DNA of 64,000 nucleotides from DATBJG01 sp963790545 (GTDB taxonomy: Bacteria > Acidobacteriota > Vicinamibacteria > Vicinamibacterales > JAMQPK01), in NCBI GenBank assembly GCA_963790545.1, contig CAWBPA010000026.1:62001-126000 (forward strand), given 5' to 3'. The notes under the pieces were generated by a model. The model was not told the DNA's origin. It ran no database searches and was given only the letters and a program-made list of their open reading frames with translations. A program made the translations under genes and the position numbers. How positions within the stretch are numbered: position 1 is the stretch's first letter; every line of letters starts with the position of its first letter. Positions 9,083 to 17,096 of this stretch are shown here, piece by piece.

Positions 9083-9645
9083 TTTTTGGTCGTGGGGCCC
9101 CTGCCCCCACGAAGCGCGTCGCTTGCGGGGACCCCTTCGCCCCGCGCCGCTCCGCGCGGTTGAGTCGCGGAGCCGCTATGCCCACGAATTCTGGCGATGA
9201 GATCGCGTGTCGAATGGTCTTTGGGATCGCCGACAATCGCCGTACGGCCGCCGTACGCGCGCACGGTCTCTCGCTCAGGAACCGTGGAGACCGTGTAATC
9301 GGTACCTTTGCAGTGGACGTCCGGTTTGAGACGTCCAAGCAGCTCGTTGACATCCGGGTCGGAGAAAATCAGGACATAGTCGACCGATCGGAGGGCACTG
9401 ACGATCGCGGCTCGATCGGCAGCAGCAAGAATCGGCCGGTTCGACCCCTTCAACGCGCGGACCGAGTCATCGTCATTGATCGCCACGACGAGCCGATCGG
9501 CCTGTGCCTTCGAACCTTCCAGATAGCGAACGTGACCGACGTGCAGCACGTCGAAGCAACCATTGGCAAAGGCGATGGATCGGCCGGCGGCGCGATCGGC
9601 CTTCAAAAGCACCTCTAGTTCTTCTCGGGTGACAACTTGTCCCAT
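9079..9645 (-). CDS. rfaE2: D-glycero-beta-D-manno-heptose 1-phosphate adenylyltransferase
   Basis: Converts heptose 1-phosphate and ATP to ADP-heptose, the donor for the heptosyltransferases here. It is a cytidylyltransferase-like fold: FANGCFDVLHVGHVRYL (GCFD and HVGH) near the N-terminus, then VAINDDDSVRALKG, DYVLIF and KGTDYT. It stands alone rather than fused to the kinase, as in the split HldA/HldC arrangement. I chose ATG 9645; the open frame reaches 9687 but into a repeat. The last 25 or so residues (after RDLIARIRGH) are low-complexity and partly encoded by a GC-rich hairpin (CGTGGGGCCCCTGCCCCCACG) that recurs just upstream of the gene, so the tail looks like a repeat-derived extension. 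Confidence 0.9.
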   Translation of the reverse strand: MGQVVTREELEVLLKADRAAGRSIAFANGCFDVLHVGHVRYLEGSKAQADRLVVAINDDDSVRALKGSNRPILAAADRAAIVSALRSVDYVLIFSDPDVNELLGRLKPDVHCKGTDYTVSTVPERETVRAYGGRTAIVGDPKDHSTRDLIARIRGHSGSATQPRGAARGEGVPASDALRGGRGPTTKK

Positions 9646-9663
9646 GGGGCCCCAGGCGCTAAA

Positions 9664-9766
9664 AACCGACGTCTCGCGGCGTAGCACGCTCGACTTTCTT
9701 CAGGGCGCGTGGGGCCCCGCCCCCCACGCGCTACGGACCGACGTCTCGCGGCGTAGCACGCTCGAC
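9664..9766. repeat. 30-base direct repeat flanking a GC-rich hairpin between rfaE1 and rfaE2
   Basis: The 30 bases at 9664-9693 recur exactly at 9737-9766. The second copy is the last coding part of rfaE1 (ERATPRDVGP) and the first lies in the intergenic gap. Between them is the hairpin CGTGGGGCCCCGCCCCCCACG (about 9709-9729), almost the same as one inside the rfaE2 3' end (about 9089-9109). This looks like a local duplication of the end of rfaE1 together with a mobile palindrome. Confidence 0.75.
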
Positions 9767-10828
9767 GTCGGGTACCAAGTGATCGCTTTCGATCGCGTTG
9801 CGCAGCTCATCGCCCGACACTGTCGCGGTGCCCCGCTTCATGACCACGAGACCTCCGGCATAGTTGGCGAGCCGCGCCGCCTCATAGAACGAAGCTCCAG
9901 CAGCCAGTGCCAGCGTCACCGTGGCAATGACCGTGTCGCCCGCGCCCGTGACGTCTGTCACCTGATCGGAACCAAAAATGGGAATGTGTACAGTCGGACG
10001 CCTGGCTTCAAACAGCGCCATCCCTCGACTGCCCCGCGTGACGAGCACCGCACTCATTTTCGCCTGCTTGAGAATATGCCGCCCCGCACGCTCCAGCACG
10101 TCGAGCTGGTCATTGATTCGCACATCCAACATCTGCTCAACTTCGGATTCGTTGGGTGTGCACGCGGTCAGCGATCGATACGAGAGCAAGTTGAAGCGCG
10201 AATCCACCAGGATCGGTATCGCGCGTCGTCGCGAGCGCCGCGCCGCGCGAGCTCGAAGTCGTGCGACGAGCGCAGGCGTGACCAGGCCAGCCCCGTAATC
10301 TGACACGAGAATCGCATCACAGCGATCGGAGGCGCTGAGCGCCTTATGCGCAAATTCGGCCCGGTCCCGGGCTGACACGCGTGGTGGAGACACTCGATCG
10401 ATACGCACGATCTGCTGCTTGGCACTGTGGACACCACCTGCCAGGATGCGAGTCTTGACTGGCGTCACGTACCCGTTTCCACCAATCAAGCTCAGATCCT
10501 TCACCCTCTGCCGCAGGGCACCAGCAAGCCGGCGCCCCGGCTCGTCGCGCCCCGCCAGCCCGACAAGCTGGGCACGCCCGCCGAGCGCAGCCACGTTGCT
10601 GGCTGCATTCCCGGCCCCTCCGGGCAGGATTTCCGTCGAATCGTATTGAAGGATCAACACCGGTGCTTCGCGCGAAACCCGCGCGACCTGGCCGTAGATG
10701 AACTCATCGGCAATGACATCGCCAACGACGAGTACGCGACGTCCCGCGAGTCGATCGACCAGACTGGCGAGCCGTTCGCGCCACCCGGCTTCACCCGGCA
10801 ACGGCTGAATGGAGCGCGTGATCAACAC
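9731..10828 (-). CDS. rfaE1: D-glycero-beta-D-manno-heptose-7-phosphate kinase (PfkB family)
   Basis: Phosphorylates heptose 7-phosphate at C1 in ADP-heptose synthesis. It is 365 residues long and lacks the adenylyltransferase half of E. coli HldE, which is a separate gene here. It shows the ribokinase-fold features VLVVGDVIADEFIYG, the first PfkB signature around GGAGNAASNVAALGG, the VSDYGAGLV region, and the second signature VTDVTGAGDTVIATVTLAL with the catalytic Asp in GAGD. The GTG at 10828 lies just behind GAGGAGG. It follows gmhB and precedes rfaE2 on the same strand. Confidence 0.92.
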   Translation of the reverse strand: MLITRSIQPLPGEAGWRERLASLVDRLAGRRVLVVGDVIADEFIYGQVARVSREAPVLILQYDSTEILPGGAGNAASNVAALGGRAQLVGLAGRDEPGRRLAGALRQRVKDLSLIGGNGYVTPVKTRILAGGVHSAKQQIVRIDRVSPPRVSARDRAEFAHKALSASDRCDAILVSDYGAGLVTPALVARLRARAARRSRRRAIPILVDSRFNLLSYRSLTACTPNESEVEQMLDVRINDQLDVLERAGRHILKQAKMSAVLVTRGSRGMALFEARRPTVHIPIFGSDQVTDVTGAGDTVIATVTLALAAGASFYEAARLANYAGGLVVMKRGTATVSGDELRNAIESDHLVPDVERATPRDVGP

Positions 10829-10840
10829 ACCTCCTCACCC

Positions 10841-10896
10841 GTAGCGCAGACCTTTAGGTCTGCCTTCACACTGCTGTCGAGGCAGGCCTGCGCTAC
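10841..10896. repeat. REP/BIME-like palindrome pair (GTAG ... CTAC)
   Basis: A GTAG tetranucleotide is followed by the hairpin GCAGACCTTTAGGTCTGC; after a spacer comes the inverted copy GGCAGGCCTGCGCTAC. This head-to-head arrangement of GTAG-hairpin units is the architecture of REP/BIME elements. The right end supplies the stop codon of gmhB (TAG, 10895-10893). Confidence 0.75.
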
Positions 10897-11471
10897 GTAC
10901 CACGGTTCTCGGCATGGGCAAGTATCCAACTCACGGCTTCAATCAAGTTGTCCGTGACAGCAGCCGGGCGGAGATCTTTCCTCGGCCGCGCTTCTTCCGT
11001 TCGACCATAACCCGTGCGTACCAGGATTCCGCGCGCTCCAGCCGCCTGCCCTGCCTGAATATCGTGCCAGCGATCCCCAACCGCGAACGAGCGCTGAAGG
11101 TCGATATCCAGTTCGCGAGCGGCTTGCTGAAACATTCCGGGTCCCGGTTTTCGGCAGTCGCACGACCTGCGATAGGCCTCAACGGGCGCATCCGTGAGAT
11201 GCGGACAATAGTAGTACGCATCCAGCTTCGCGGCCCCTTTGGCCATCATCTGCCCTATGAATTGATGAGCCTCTCCGACAAAGGACTCTTCGATGATGCC
11301 TCGAGCCACGCCTGCCTGATTCGTGACAACGACCACACGAAATCCGGCACGATTCAGCAGCCGGACTGCGTCAATGCTCCATGGGAACAGCGCGAGCCGT
11401 TCGAGCCGATCGAGATACCCGACATCCTCGAGAAGTGTGCCATCCCGATCGAGAAATACGGCTGGGGTCAT
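10893..11471 (-). CDS. gmhB: D-glycero-D-manno-heptose 1,7-bisphosphate phosphatase
   Basis: HAD-superfamily phosphatase that removes the C7 phosphate of heptose 1,7-bisphosphate. The nucleophile motif FLDRDGTLLED (about residues 6-16), VVTNQAGVARG with the motif II threonine, the zinc-binding loop YYCPHL ... CDCRKPGPGM, and the acidic motif VGDRWHDIQAGQAAG are all present. Its length of 192 residues is normal for the family. It sits between waaF and rfaE1 in the LPS operon, with 6 bases separating it from waaF. The terminal stop lies in a REP-like palindrome. Confidence 0.93.
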   Translation of the reverse strand: MTPAVFLDRDGTLLEDVGYLDRLERLALFPWSIDAVRLLNRAGFRVVVVTNQAGVARGIIEESFVGEAHQFIGQMMAKGAAKLDAYYYCPHLTDAPVEAYRRSCDCRKPGPGMFQQAARELDIDLQRSFAVGDRWHDIQAGQAAGARGILVRTGYGRTEEARPRKDLRPAAVTDNLIEAVSWILAHAENRGT

Positions 11472-11477
11472 GTTTTT

Positions 11478-12584
11478 TCAGCCTTGCGCGACCGCGCCGA
11501 CCCCTTGCAGCCCCGTTCCTGGGGCGAGCCGCTCGAGCACGGCCTCGAGGACGCGCGCCGGGTCGATTCGCTTCATGCAACGGTGGTCGATAGGACACTC
11601 ACGGAGCATACACGGACGACAGAACACGCGATGGGACAGCACGCTATGCGATCCGGTCAGATTCCGGCCGGCAAGCGGCGCACTGATCCGCTCGTCGGTC
11701 GGCCCAAAAATCGCGACGACGGGTAGTCCCAGGGCGGCCGCGAGATGGGTTGCCCCCGAATCGTTCGCGACAAACGTCGCGCAGTATGTCATCAAGCCCA
11801 TCAACTGACGGATGTCGGTGCGGCCGATCAAATTCAGAAGATGGCCGCGGGCGTGAGCCGCGTCGTGTGGCTCTTCGAACGCCGCCATGACCTGTCGCCC
11901 GGCATCCCGGTCCTCGGCTCTCCCTATCAGTACACAAGACACGCCTTGCGTTGTCAGGGCACGCGCCACAGAGGCGAATCGGTCAGGCGGCCACTGCTTC
12001 GCAAAACCATACGCCGCCCCGGGCGCAAGGCCAACCAATGGCAACGACGAGTCCCAGCCTTCCTGCTGCAGCAATGCGAGGGCCGACTGCCGGTCGCGGC
12101 CAGGGACGAGAACGTGAGGTGTCAACGGCCCGTTCGACAGGCCCAGCTCGTGGACGAGGTGTTGATAGTACGCGCCTTGATGCACTTTACCGCGTGGACG
12201 ACTCGGCGACGCCGTCAGAAGCACGCGCCGGAAGTCACTCCGATAGCCCCACCGCTCGCGGATCCCTGCTCGCCGGACGATCCACGCTGAGTAGAACGAG
12301 TTCGGCAGCAGAATCGCCAGATCGAAGTGCTGTGTCCGCAAAGCCTGCGCGTCCGCGCGCCAGCGCGCCCTGGCCTTGCCCGACGATTCCAATCGCACGA
12401 CGACATCAACGCCCGGTACCGATTCGAACAGTGGCGCAAGTCCGGATCGCGCGGCCAGCGCGAGCGTGGCGTCCGAAAAATGCCGGCGAACGTCCGCAAT
12501 GGCAGGTAGGGCCATCGCGGCATCTCCCAGCCAGTTGGGAGAGAGGATGACAACACGGGAGAAACGCTCAGTCTGAAGTCTCAA
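11478..12584 (-). CDS. waaF: Heptosyltransferase II (GT9)
   Basis: Transfers the second heptose of the inner core. The 368-residue GT9 protein shows ILSPNWLGDAAMALPAI at the N-terminus, VGLAPGAAYGFAKQWPPDRF in the middle, and the ADP-heptose-binding VANDSGATHLAAALGLPVVAIFGPTD near residue 270, with the cysteine-rich LSHRVFCRPCMLRECPIDHRC end typical of WaaF. No ATG or GTG is available near the N-terminus. The only start is TTG 12584, which lies inside a tandem repeat (TTGAGACTTCAGAC), so the first few residues (MRLQT) are repeat-encoded. Confidence 0.92.
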   Translation of the reverse strand: MRLQTERFSRVVILSPNWLGDAAMALPAIADVRRHFSDATLALAARSGLAPLFESVPGVDVVVRLESSGKARARWRADAQALRTQHFDLAILLPNSFYSAWIVRRAGIRERWGYRSDFRRVLLTASPSRPRGKVHQGAYYQHLVHELGLSNGPLTPHVLVPGRDRQSALALLQQEGWDSSLPLVGLAPGAAYGFAKQWPPDRFASVARALTTQGVSCVLIGRAEDRDAGRQVMAAFEEPHDAAHARGHLLNLIGRTDIRQLMGLMTYCATFVANDSGATHLAAALGLPVVAIFGPTDERISAPLAGRNLTGSHSVLSHRVFCRPCMLRECPIDHRCMKRIDPARVLEAVLERLAPGTGLQGVGAVAQG

Positions 12585-12701
12585 GTCTGAAGTCTCAAGA
12601 AAGTCTTAAGTTACAAGTAAGCTCAAAAAAAGTTTCGCACGCGAGGTCATTTTGAGACTTCGGACTTCACTTGAGACTTCAGACTTGAGACTTCAGACTT
12701 C
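12570..12701. repeat. Tandem AAGTCTGAAGTCTC repeats in inverted arms
   Basis: The left arm (12570-12600) and right arm (12653-12701) consist of variants of one 7-base unit, AGTCTGA/AGTCTCA, in opposite orientation, so the region can form a large hairpin. The left arm supplies the start codon of waaF and the right arm the stop codon of the acyltransferase gene. The spacer is AT-rich compared with the neighbourhood. Confidence 0.8.
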
Positions 12702-13622
12702 CACGTCCTGGCTAGCGGTTGGAAACATGCCGGGCGCCTGTTCCGCGGCTGTGCCGGCATCGCGCCAGCGCCGATGCATCCACAACCACAATTCCGGATG
12801 ACGCCGTACATACATCTCCAGGACGTCCGTGCAGCGCTGCGTGAACTCCCGCACCGCGTCCGGTGAATCGTCGGACGGCGGCTCCACGGGATGCTCGTAG
12901 ATCATACGATAGCGTCCACCAGGCAACGGCAAGGCAAACAGCGGCACGACAGGCGCGCCTGTCCTGAGCGCCAACCGCGCAAGCGCCGACGTGGTCGACG
13001 CGGGACGCTCGAAGAACTCCACGTCAATGGCGTCGGGACTGTGCATGTGCTGATCGATCAGCATACCGACGCCCTGGCCGGCCGCAAGCAGCCGCATCGC
13101 GCGTCGCATCGCACCCTCACGGTAGATCACCGAATTTCCAGTGATACATCGCGTCTGTTCGAGCAACGTGTTCAGGAACGGATTGTCGAGCGCTCGCGCG
13201 AGCACCGCCATCGGGCCGAATCGAAGCCCGTGCGCGAGGGCGTGTTGCTCCCAGAATCCGAAATGACCCGTACAAAAGAGGATCCCGCGGCCACGAGCGA
13301 ACGCGTGTTGAACACGATCCTCGCCCTCCCAATCGACGAGCTCGAGCATGCGTGCATGGGACAGCGAGCTGAACTTCAACAGCTCCACGAGCACGTGGCC
13401 GAAATGCGCGAACATCTCTCGAGCAATCGTGCGCCGCTCGGCGTTCGATTTGCGGGGAAAGGCTGCGACGAGGTTCCGCTGGGCCACACGCCGATGTTGT
13501 CGATCGCCGTAATAAAAGGTCAACCCGATGACAGTCCCAATCGACCGCACCATAGCAGGCGAGAGCGGCCGCATCGCCCCCGCAATCAGCCTGACCAGCC
13601 AATGTTCAAGGCGATGTCTCAT
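12693..13622 (-). CDS. lpxL: Lipid A biosynthesis lauroyl/myristoyl acyltransferase (LpxL/HtrB family)
   Basis: A 309-residue inner-membrane acyltransferase that adds secondary acyl chains to the lipid A precursor. It has an N-terminal amphipathic/hydrophobic region (MVRSIGTVIGLTFYYG), the catalytic H-x5-E type motif in CTGHFGFWEQHALAHG (His in GHFGFWE), the GMLIDQHMH segment and the C-terminal PELWLWMHRRWR motif characteristic of LpxL/HtrB. The ATG at 13622 overlaps the lpxK stop (ATGA), showing translational coupling. Whether it acts as LpxL or LpxM cannot be told from sequence alone. Confidence 0.88.
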   Translation of the reverse strand: MRHRLEHWLVRLIAGAMRPLSPAMVRSIGTVIGLTFYYGDRQHRRVAQRNLVAAFPRKSNAERRTIAREMFAHFGHVLVELLKFSSLSHARMLELVDWEGEDRVQHAFARGRGILFCTGHFGFWEQHALAHGLRFGPMAVLARALDNPFLNTLLEQTRCITGNSVIYREGAMRRAMRLLAAGQGVGMLIDQHMHSPDAIDVEFFERPASTTSALARLALRTGAPVVPLFALPLPGGRYRMIYEHPVEPPSDDSPDAVREFTQRCTDVLEMYVRRHPELWLWMHRRWRDAGTAAEQAPGMFPTASQDVEV

Positions 13623-14647
13623 GATGCGCGGGCGAGATTCTCACGCAGCCACGGGGCAAATGTCGGGTCGAGCATGACACGGAGCGGCGTCCACAGGATC
13701 GGGATTCGGGAATCGGGAGTCGGGAGTCGGGGAAGACCCGACAGCCGTGCCAGGTCTTTCTCGGTGGTCAGCACGGCTTTGGCACCGGCAGACTGCGCCG
13801 CGCTCAACACGTCGGTAATGTCCATCATGGAGAACCGATAGTGATCGGCAAACATCCGCGTCCCGACGAGATGCCATCCCGCTCGTTGCAGATCGTCGAA
13901 GAATCTGTGGGGATTGGCGATGCCCGCCATCGCAAACACGGGACCAGGTATGGCAAGCGACGTCTGTTCCCCGGTGTCGGCCCGGAGATCCTCAGGAATC
14001 TCGCGCGGCGCATCGATCGTTCGCTCCATGTGAAATGTCGGTCGATTCTCGACTGCCACCGTCGTATCTCTCGTGCTGACGAATACGGCGTCGGCTGCCG
14101 CGACGGCAGAGAACGGTTCACGCAACCGTCCGAGCGGAAGTGGATACGGATTGGCGCAGTCGGCGCCCGTGACGATGAGCAGATCGAGATTGCGTGCCAG
14201 CTCGAAATGCTGGAACCCATCGTCCAACAGATGCACCGTGCAGCCGAGCCTCGTTTCCGCCACCTGTCCGGCCCGATAGCGAGTCGCGCAGACCAGAACC
14301 GCAGCATCGGGCACCGCTCGAGCCAGCATGAAGGGTTCATCGCCTGCGTGGTCTACATCAGTGAGCACCGACTTCCCATCTGAGACAACAACGACATCGT
14401 CCGACCGATACCGTCTTTTGTAGCCACGACTGAGAATGGCTGGCCGCTCCCCCATCTGGACGAGAAGTCTCGCAATTGCGGCCACGAGCGGCGTTTTGCC
14501 GCTGCCACCCACGCTGAGATTCCCAATGCTGATGACCGGACGATCGAGCCGACGTCGCGCTGAAGGGTGGGACTGGTACCATCGCCTTCTGGCGAGCGCG
14601 ATCGATCCGTAAACGTGGCTGAGCAGGCGCAAGAACGGTTGTGGCAC
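13619..14647 (-). CDS. lpxK: Tetraacyldisaccharide 4'-kinase
   Basis: Phosphorylates the 4' position of the lipid A disaccharide. The N-terminus carries a hydrophobic anchor, then VISIGNLSVGGSGKTPLVAA, a P-loop with the family-specific GNLSVGGSGKTP. Further on are ILSRGYKRR, GDEPFMLAR, HLLDDGFQHFELARNLDLL (the DDGFQH motif) and the C-terminal TEKDLARL. GTG 14647 starts 7 bases after the waaA stop; the frame is open to 14722 but that would overlap waaA heavily. Near the C-terminus a string of GGGAATC/GGGAGTC repeats (13701-13731) is read in-frame as PRLPTPDSRIPI, an unusual insertion of an intergenic-type repeat. Confidence 0.9.
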   Translation of the reverse strand: MPQPFLRLLSHVYGSIALARRRWYQSHPSARRRLDRPVISIGNLSVGGSGKTPLVAAIARLLVQMGERPAILSRGYKRRYRSDDVVVVSDGKSVLTDVDHAGDEPFMLARAVPDAAVLVCATRYRAGQVAETRLGCTVHLLDDGFQHFELARNLDLLIVTGADCANPYPLPLGRLREPFSAVAAADAVFVSTRDTTVAVENRPTFHMERTIDAPREIPEDLRADTGEQTSLAIPGPVFAMAGIANPHRFFDDLQRAGWHLVGTRMFADHYRFSMMDITDVLSAAQSAGAKAVLTTEKDLARLSGLPRLPTPDSRIPILWTPLRVMLDPTFAPWLRENLARAS

Positions 14648-14654
14648 TCCGCTT

Positions 14655-15993
14655 TCAGTGTGTCGGTCGAAACGGCCGCAGGACACCTCGATCGCTGCGA
14701 CCTGCGGGGAGGAGATCGGCAATCACGGCGAGCGTTCGATTCCGTGCCCCACGATTGGATTCGACAAGTGCGCGCGCCGCAGCCCCGAGACGCGCCCGTC
14801 GGACAGAGTCCGTCAGCAGCGCGACAAGGGCATCTTCGAGCCCACGTTCGGAGGGTACCTGGACAGCGGCGTCGTTGGTCAGAAACGTGTTGGCAATTTC
14901 CGAGAAGTTCTGCATGTGCGGCCCGAACACGATGGGCTTTCCGAAAACCGCCGGCTCCAGGATGTTGTGGCCGCCCATATCGACGAGGCTGCCTCCCACG
15001 AACACGACGGTTGCCACCTGATACACCTGCGCAAGTTCCCCAATCGTATCGAGGACCACCACCTCGGCACGAGGCTCGTCGTCTATTGGCAGCTCGCTGC
15101 GGCGGACGGTTACCAATGCCGCCTGCTGGCAGAGATCCACGACCTCGCCAAAGCGCTCCGGATGCCTTGGTGCAAGAATCAGCAGCGGATTCGCCGTTGT
15201 GTGCTTGATGCGGCGAAACGCCTTGAGCAGGGCCCGTTCTTCTTCCCGCATCGTGCTTCCGGCGACGACTACGACCCGAGATGGCGAAATGCGGAAGAAG
15301 CGTAGCACCCGATCGCGGGGGCGCGCATGTGACGCGGCCGCCGGCACGTCGAGTGAATCGAACTTCAAACTACCCGTGACGATGACGCGTGCGGGATCGG
15401 CGCCGAGATCGATGAGACGCCGTTTCGATTCCTCTCCCTGTACGCAAAACCGATCGACGTTCGCGAGGACCCGCTTGAACAACGGTTTGACCAGGCGGTA
15501 CCGGGGATACGAGCGCGAGGAGATGCGCCCGTTGACGAGAATCGTTTTGACGTGTGCACGACGGCATTCCCGCAGCAGGTTCGGCCAGATCTCCGTTTCC
15601 ATCATGACGAACAGTCTGGGCCTGTACCAGACGCAAAGTTCGCCGGACGATGAACGACCAATCGAACGGAAAGTAGAAGACCGCGTCCAGGCCCTGAACG
15701 TTCCGTTTGGCCACTTCCTGCCCCGCCATGGTCGTCGTCGACAGAAACAGCCGAAGCTTGGGGTACGCCGCACGCAGATCGGGGATGAGCGCACGCGCCG
15801 TCAAGACCTCGCCTACCGATACCGCATGGATCCAGATCGAGGACTCTGCGTCGAGGTTGAACGACACGGGAAGGTAGCCCAGGCGCTGCGACAGGCTCCC
15901 CACATATTTCTTGTAGCGAATCGCCTGGTAGAGGAGATAAGGTGACGCCAGCAGCAGGAACAGCAGCGTCGCTAAACTGTAAAGAAAGTACAT
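14655..15993 (-). pseudogene. waaA: 3-deoxy-D-manno-octulosonic acid (Kdo) transferase, one-base frameshift
   Basis: Transfers Kdo to lipid IVA. The N-terminal frame begins MYFLYSLATLLFLLLASPYL (membrane anchor), with IWIHAVSVGEVLTARALIP, STTTMAGQEVA and FYFPFDWSFIVRRTLRLVQ. The remainder continues in the next frame with PRLFVMMETEIWPNLLREC, ILVNGRISSRSYPRYR, VTGSLKFD, RHPERF and VGGSLVDMGGHNILEPAVFG. The switch lies at coding-strand CTGGTACAGGCCC (plus about 15621-15630); one extra base there breaks LRLV(R)PRLFV. Both halves are well conserved, so the gene was recently intact or the base is a consensus error. It is the first gene of the leftward LPS operon, divergent from gap. Confidence 0.88.
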
Positions 15994-16016
15994 GAAAGTA
16001 AAATACTATCTGGCGT

Positions 16017-16046
16017 TTGACCCTCCGGCAAGCCGTTCATTACATT
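16017..16046 (+). promoter_or_regulatory. Candidate sigma70-type promoter for the gap operon
   Basis: A TTGACC at 16017-16022 and TACATT at 16041-16046 are 18 bases apart, close to the consensus. Transcription would start near 16052, inside the palindrome that follows. This is pattern matching only. Confidence 0.4.
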
Positions 16047-16064
16047 AAAGGGGTCGACCCCTTT
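16047..16064. promoter_or_regulatory. Perfect 18-base palindrome, possible operator at the gap start site
   Basis: AAAGGGGTCGACCCCTTT is a perfect inverted repeat placed directly after the candidate -10 box and 8 bases before the GAGGAGGT ribosome binding site of gap. The position suits a repressor site for the glycolytic operon. Alternatively it is one of the GGGGTC-type mobile palindromes found in many genomes. Confidence 0.5.
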
Positions 16065-16081
16065 TAATCGAGGAGGTATCG

Positions 16082-17090
16082 ATGGCGGTCAAGGTCGGCA
16101 TCAACGGGTTCGGACGGATCGGCAGGAATATCATGCGTGCGGCGCTGGGCGATCGCTCGATCGACTTTGTCGCCGTGAACGATCTGACCAACGCCGCGAC
16201 CCTGGCGCACCTGTTGAAGTACCGACTCTGTCCTCGGAAATCTTCAGTCAAAGGTCGAAGCCGGTGACGGATCGATTTCGGTTGATGGAGATCAGTTCAA
16301 GGTTCTCTCCGTCAAGGACCCGGCGCAGCTGCCGTGGAAAGATCTCGGAGTCGACGTGGTGTTCGAGTCCACGGGCCTGTTTACCGATCGGGACGCGGCG
16401 GCCAAGCATCTGACGGCCGGCGCGAAACGGGTCATCATTACCGCACCCGCCAAGAGTCCTGATGTTTCTGTCGTGCTTGGGGTGAACACCGACATGTATG
16501 ACCCCTCCAAGCACAAGATCATCTCCAACGCGTCGTGCACGACGAATTGCCTGGCGCCGCTCGCGAAAGTGCTGCACGAGCGGTTCGGGATCAAGAAGGG
16601 CTGGATGACCACGATCCATTCCTATACGAACGACCAGCAACTGCTCGACCTGCCGCACAAGGATCTCCGGCGTGCGCGTGCCGCGGCGCTGTCCATGATT
16701 CCAACGACGACCGGCGCTGCCACGGCCGTAGGCGAAGTGTTGCCGGAGCTGAAGGGACGTCTCGATGGCTTTGCCATGCGCGTGCCGACGCCCAATGTAT
16801 CCGTGGTCGATCTGGCGGCGCTCGTCGACAAGAAGGCCACGAGCGACGACGTCAATGCCGCGTTCAAAGCCGCGGCCGAAGGTCCACTCAAAGGCATTCT
16901 GCAGTACTCGACAGAACCGCTCGTCTCGATTGACTTCAAGGGCAACGCACACTCGTCGATTGTGGACGCGCCGTACACCAAGGTGATGGACGGGGACTTC
17001 GTCAAGGTTCTGTCCTGGTACGACAACGAGTGGGGCTATTCGAACCGCTGCATCGACCTGCTCCGCTTCATGGTCAAGAAGGGTATCTAA
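16082..17090 (+). pseudogene. gap: Glyceraldehyde-3-phosphate dehydrogenase, one-base frameshift
   Basis: Glycolytic GAPDH. The first frame reads MAVKVGINGFGRIGRNIMRA (NAD-binding), then AHLLKY and goes out of frame to a TGA. The second frame carries the rest: FESTGLFTDRDAAAKHL, ISNASCTTNCLAPLAK with the catalytic Cys, TIHSYTNDQQLLDLPHKD and WYDNEWGYSNRC. Deleting one C from AAGTACCGACTC (16219-16223) gives KYDSVLGNLQSKVEAGDGS, the normal GAPDH sequence. It has a strong GAGGAGGT ribosome binding site. A real loss of the only gap copy in a glycolytic operon would be surprising, which favours a consensus error. Confidence 0.9.
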
Positions 17091-17096
17091 CAGGCT

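Noticed and set aside
12570..12701. Possible CRISPR array
   Set aside because: Units are only 7-14 bases, there are no unique spacers and the arms are inverted; it is a simple tandem repeat.
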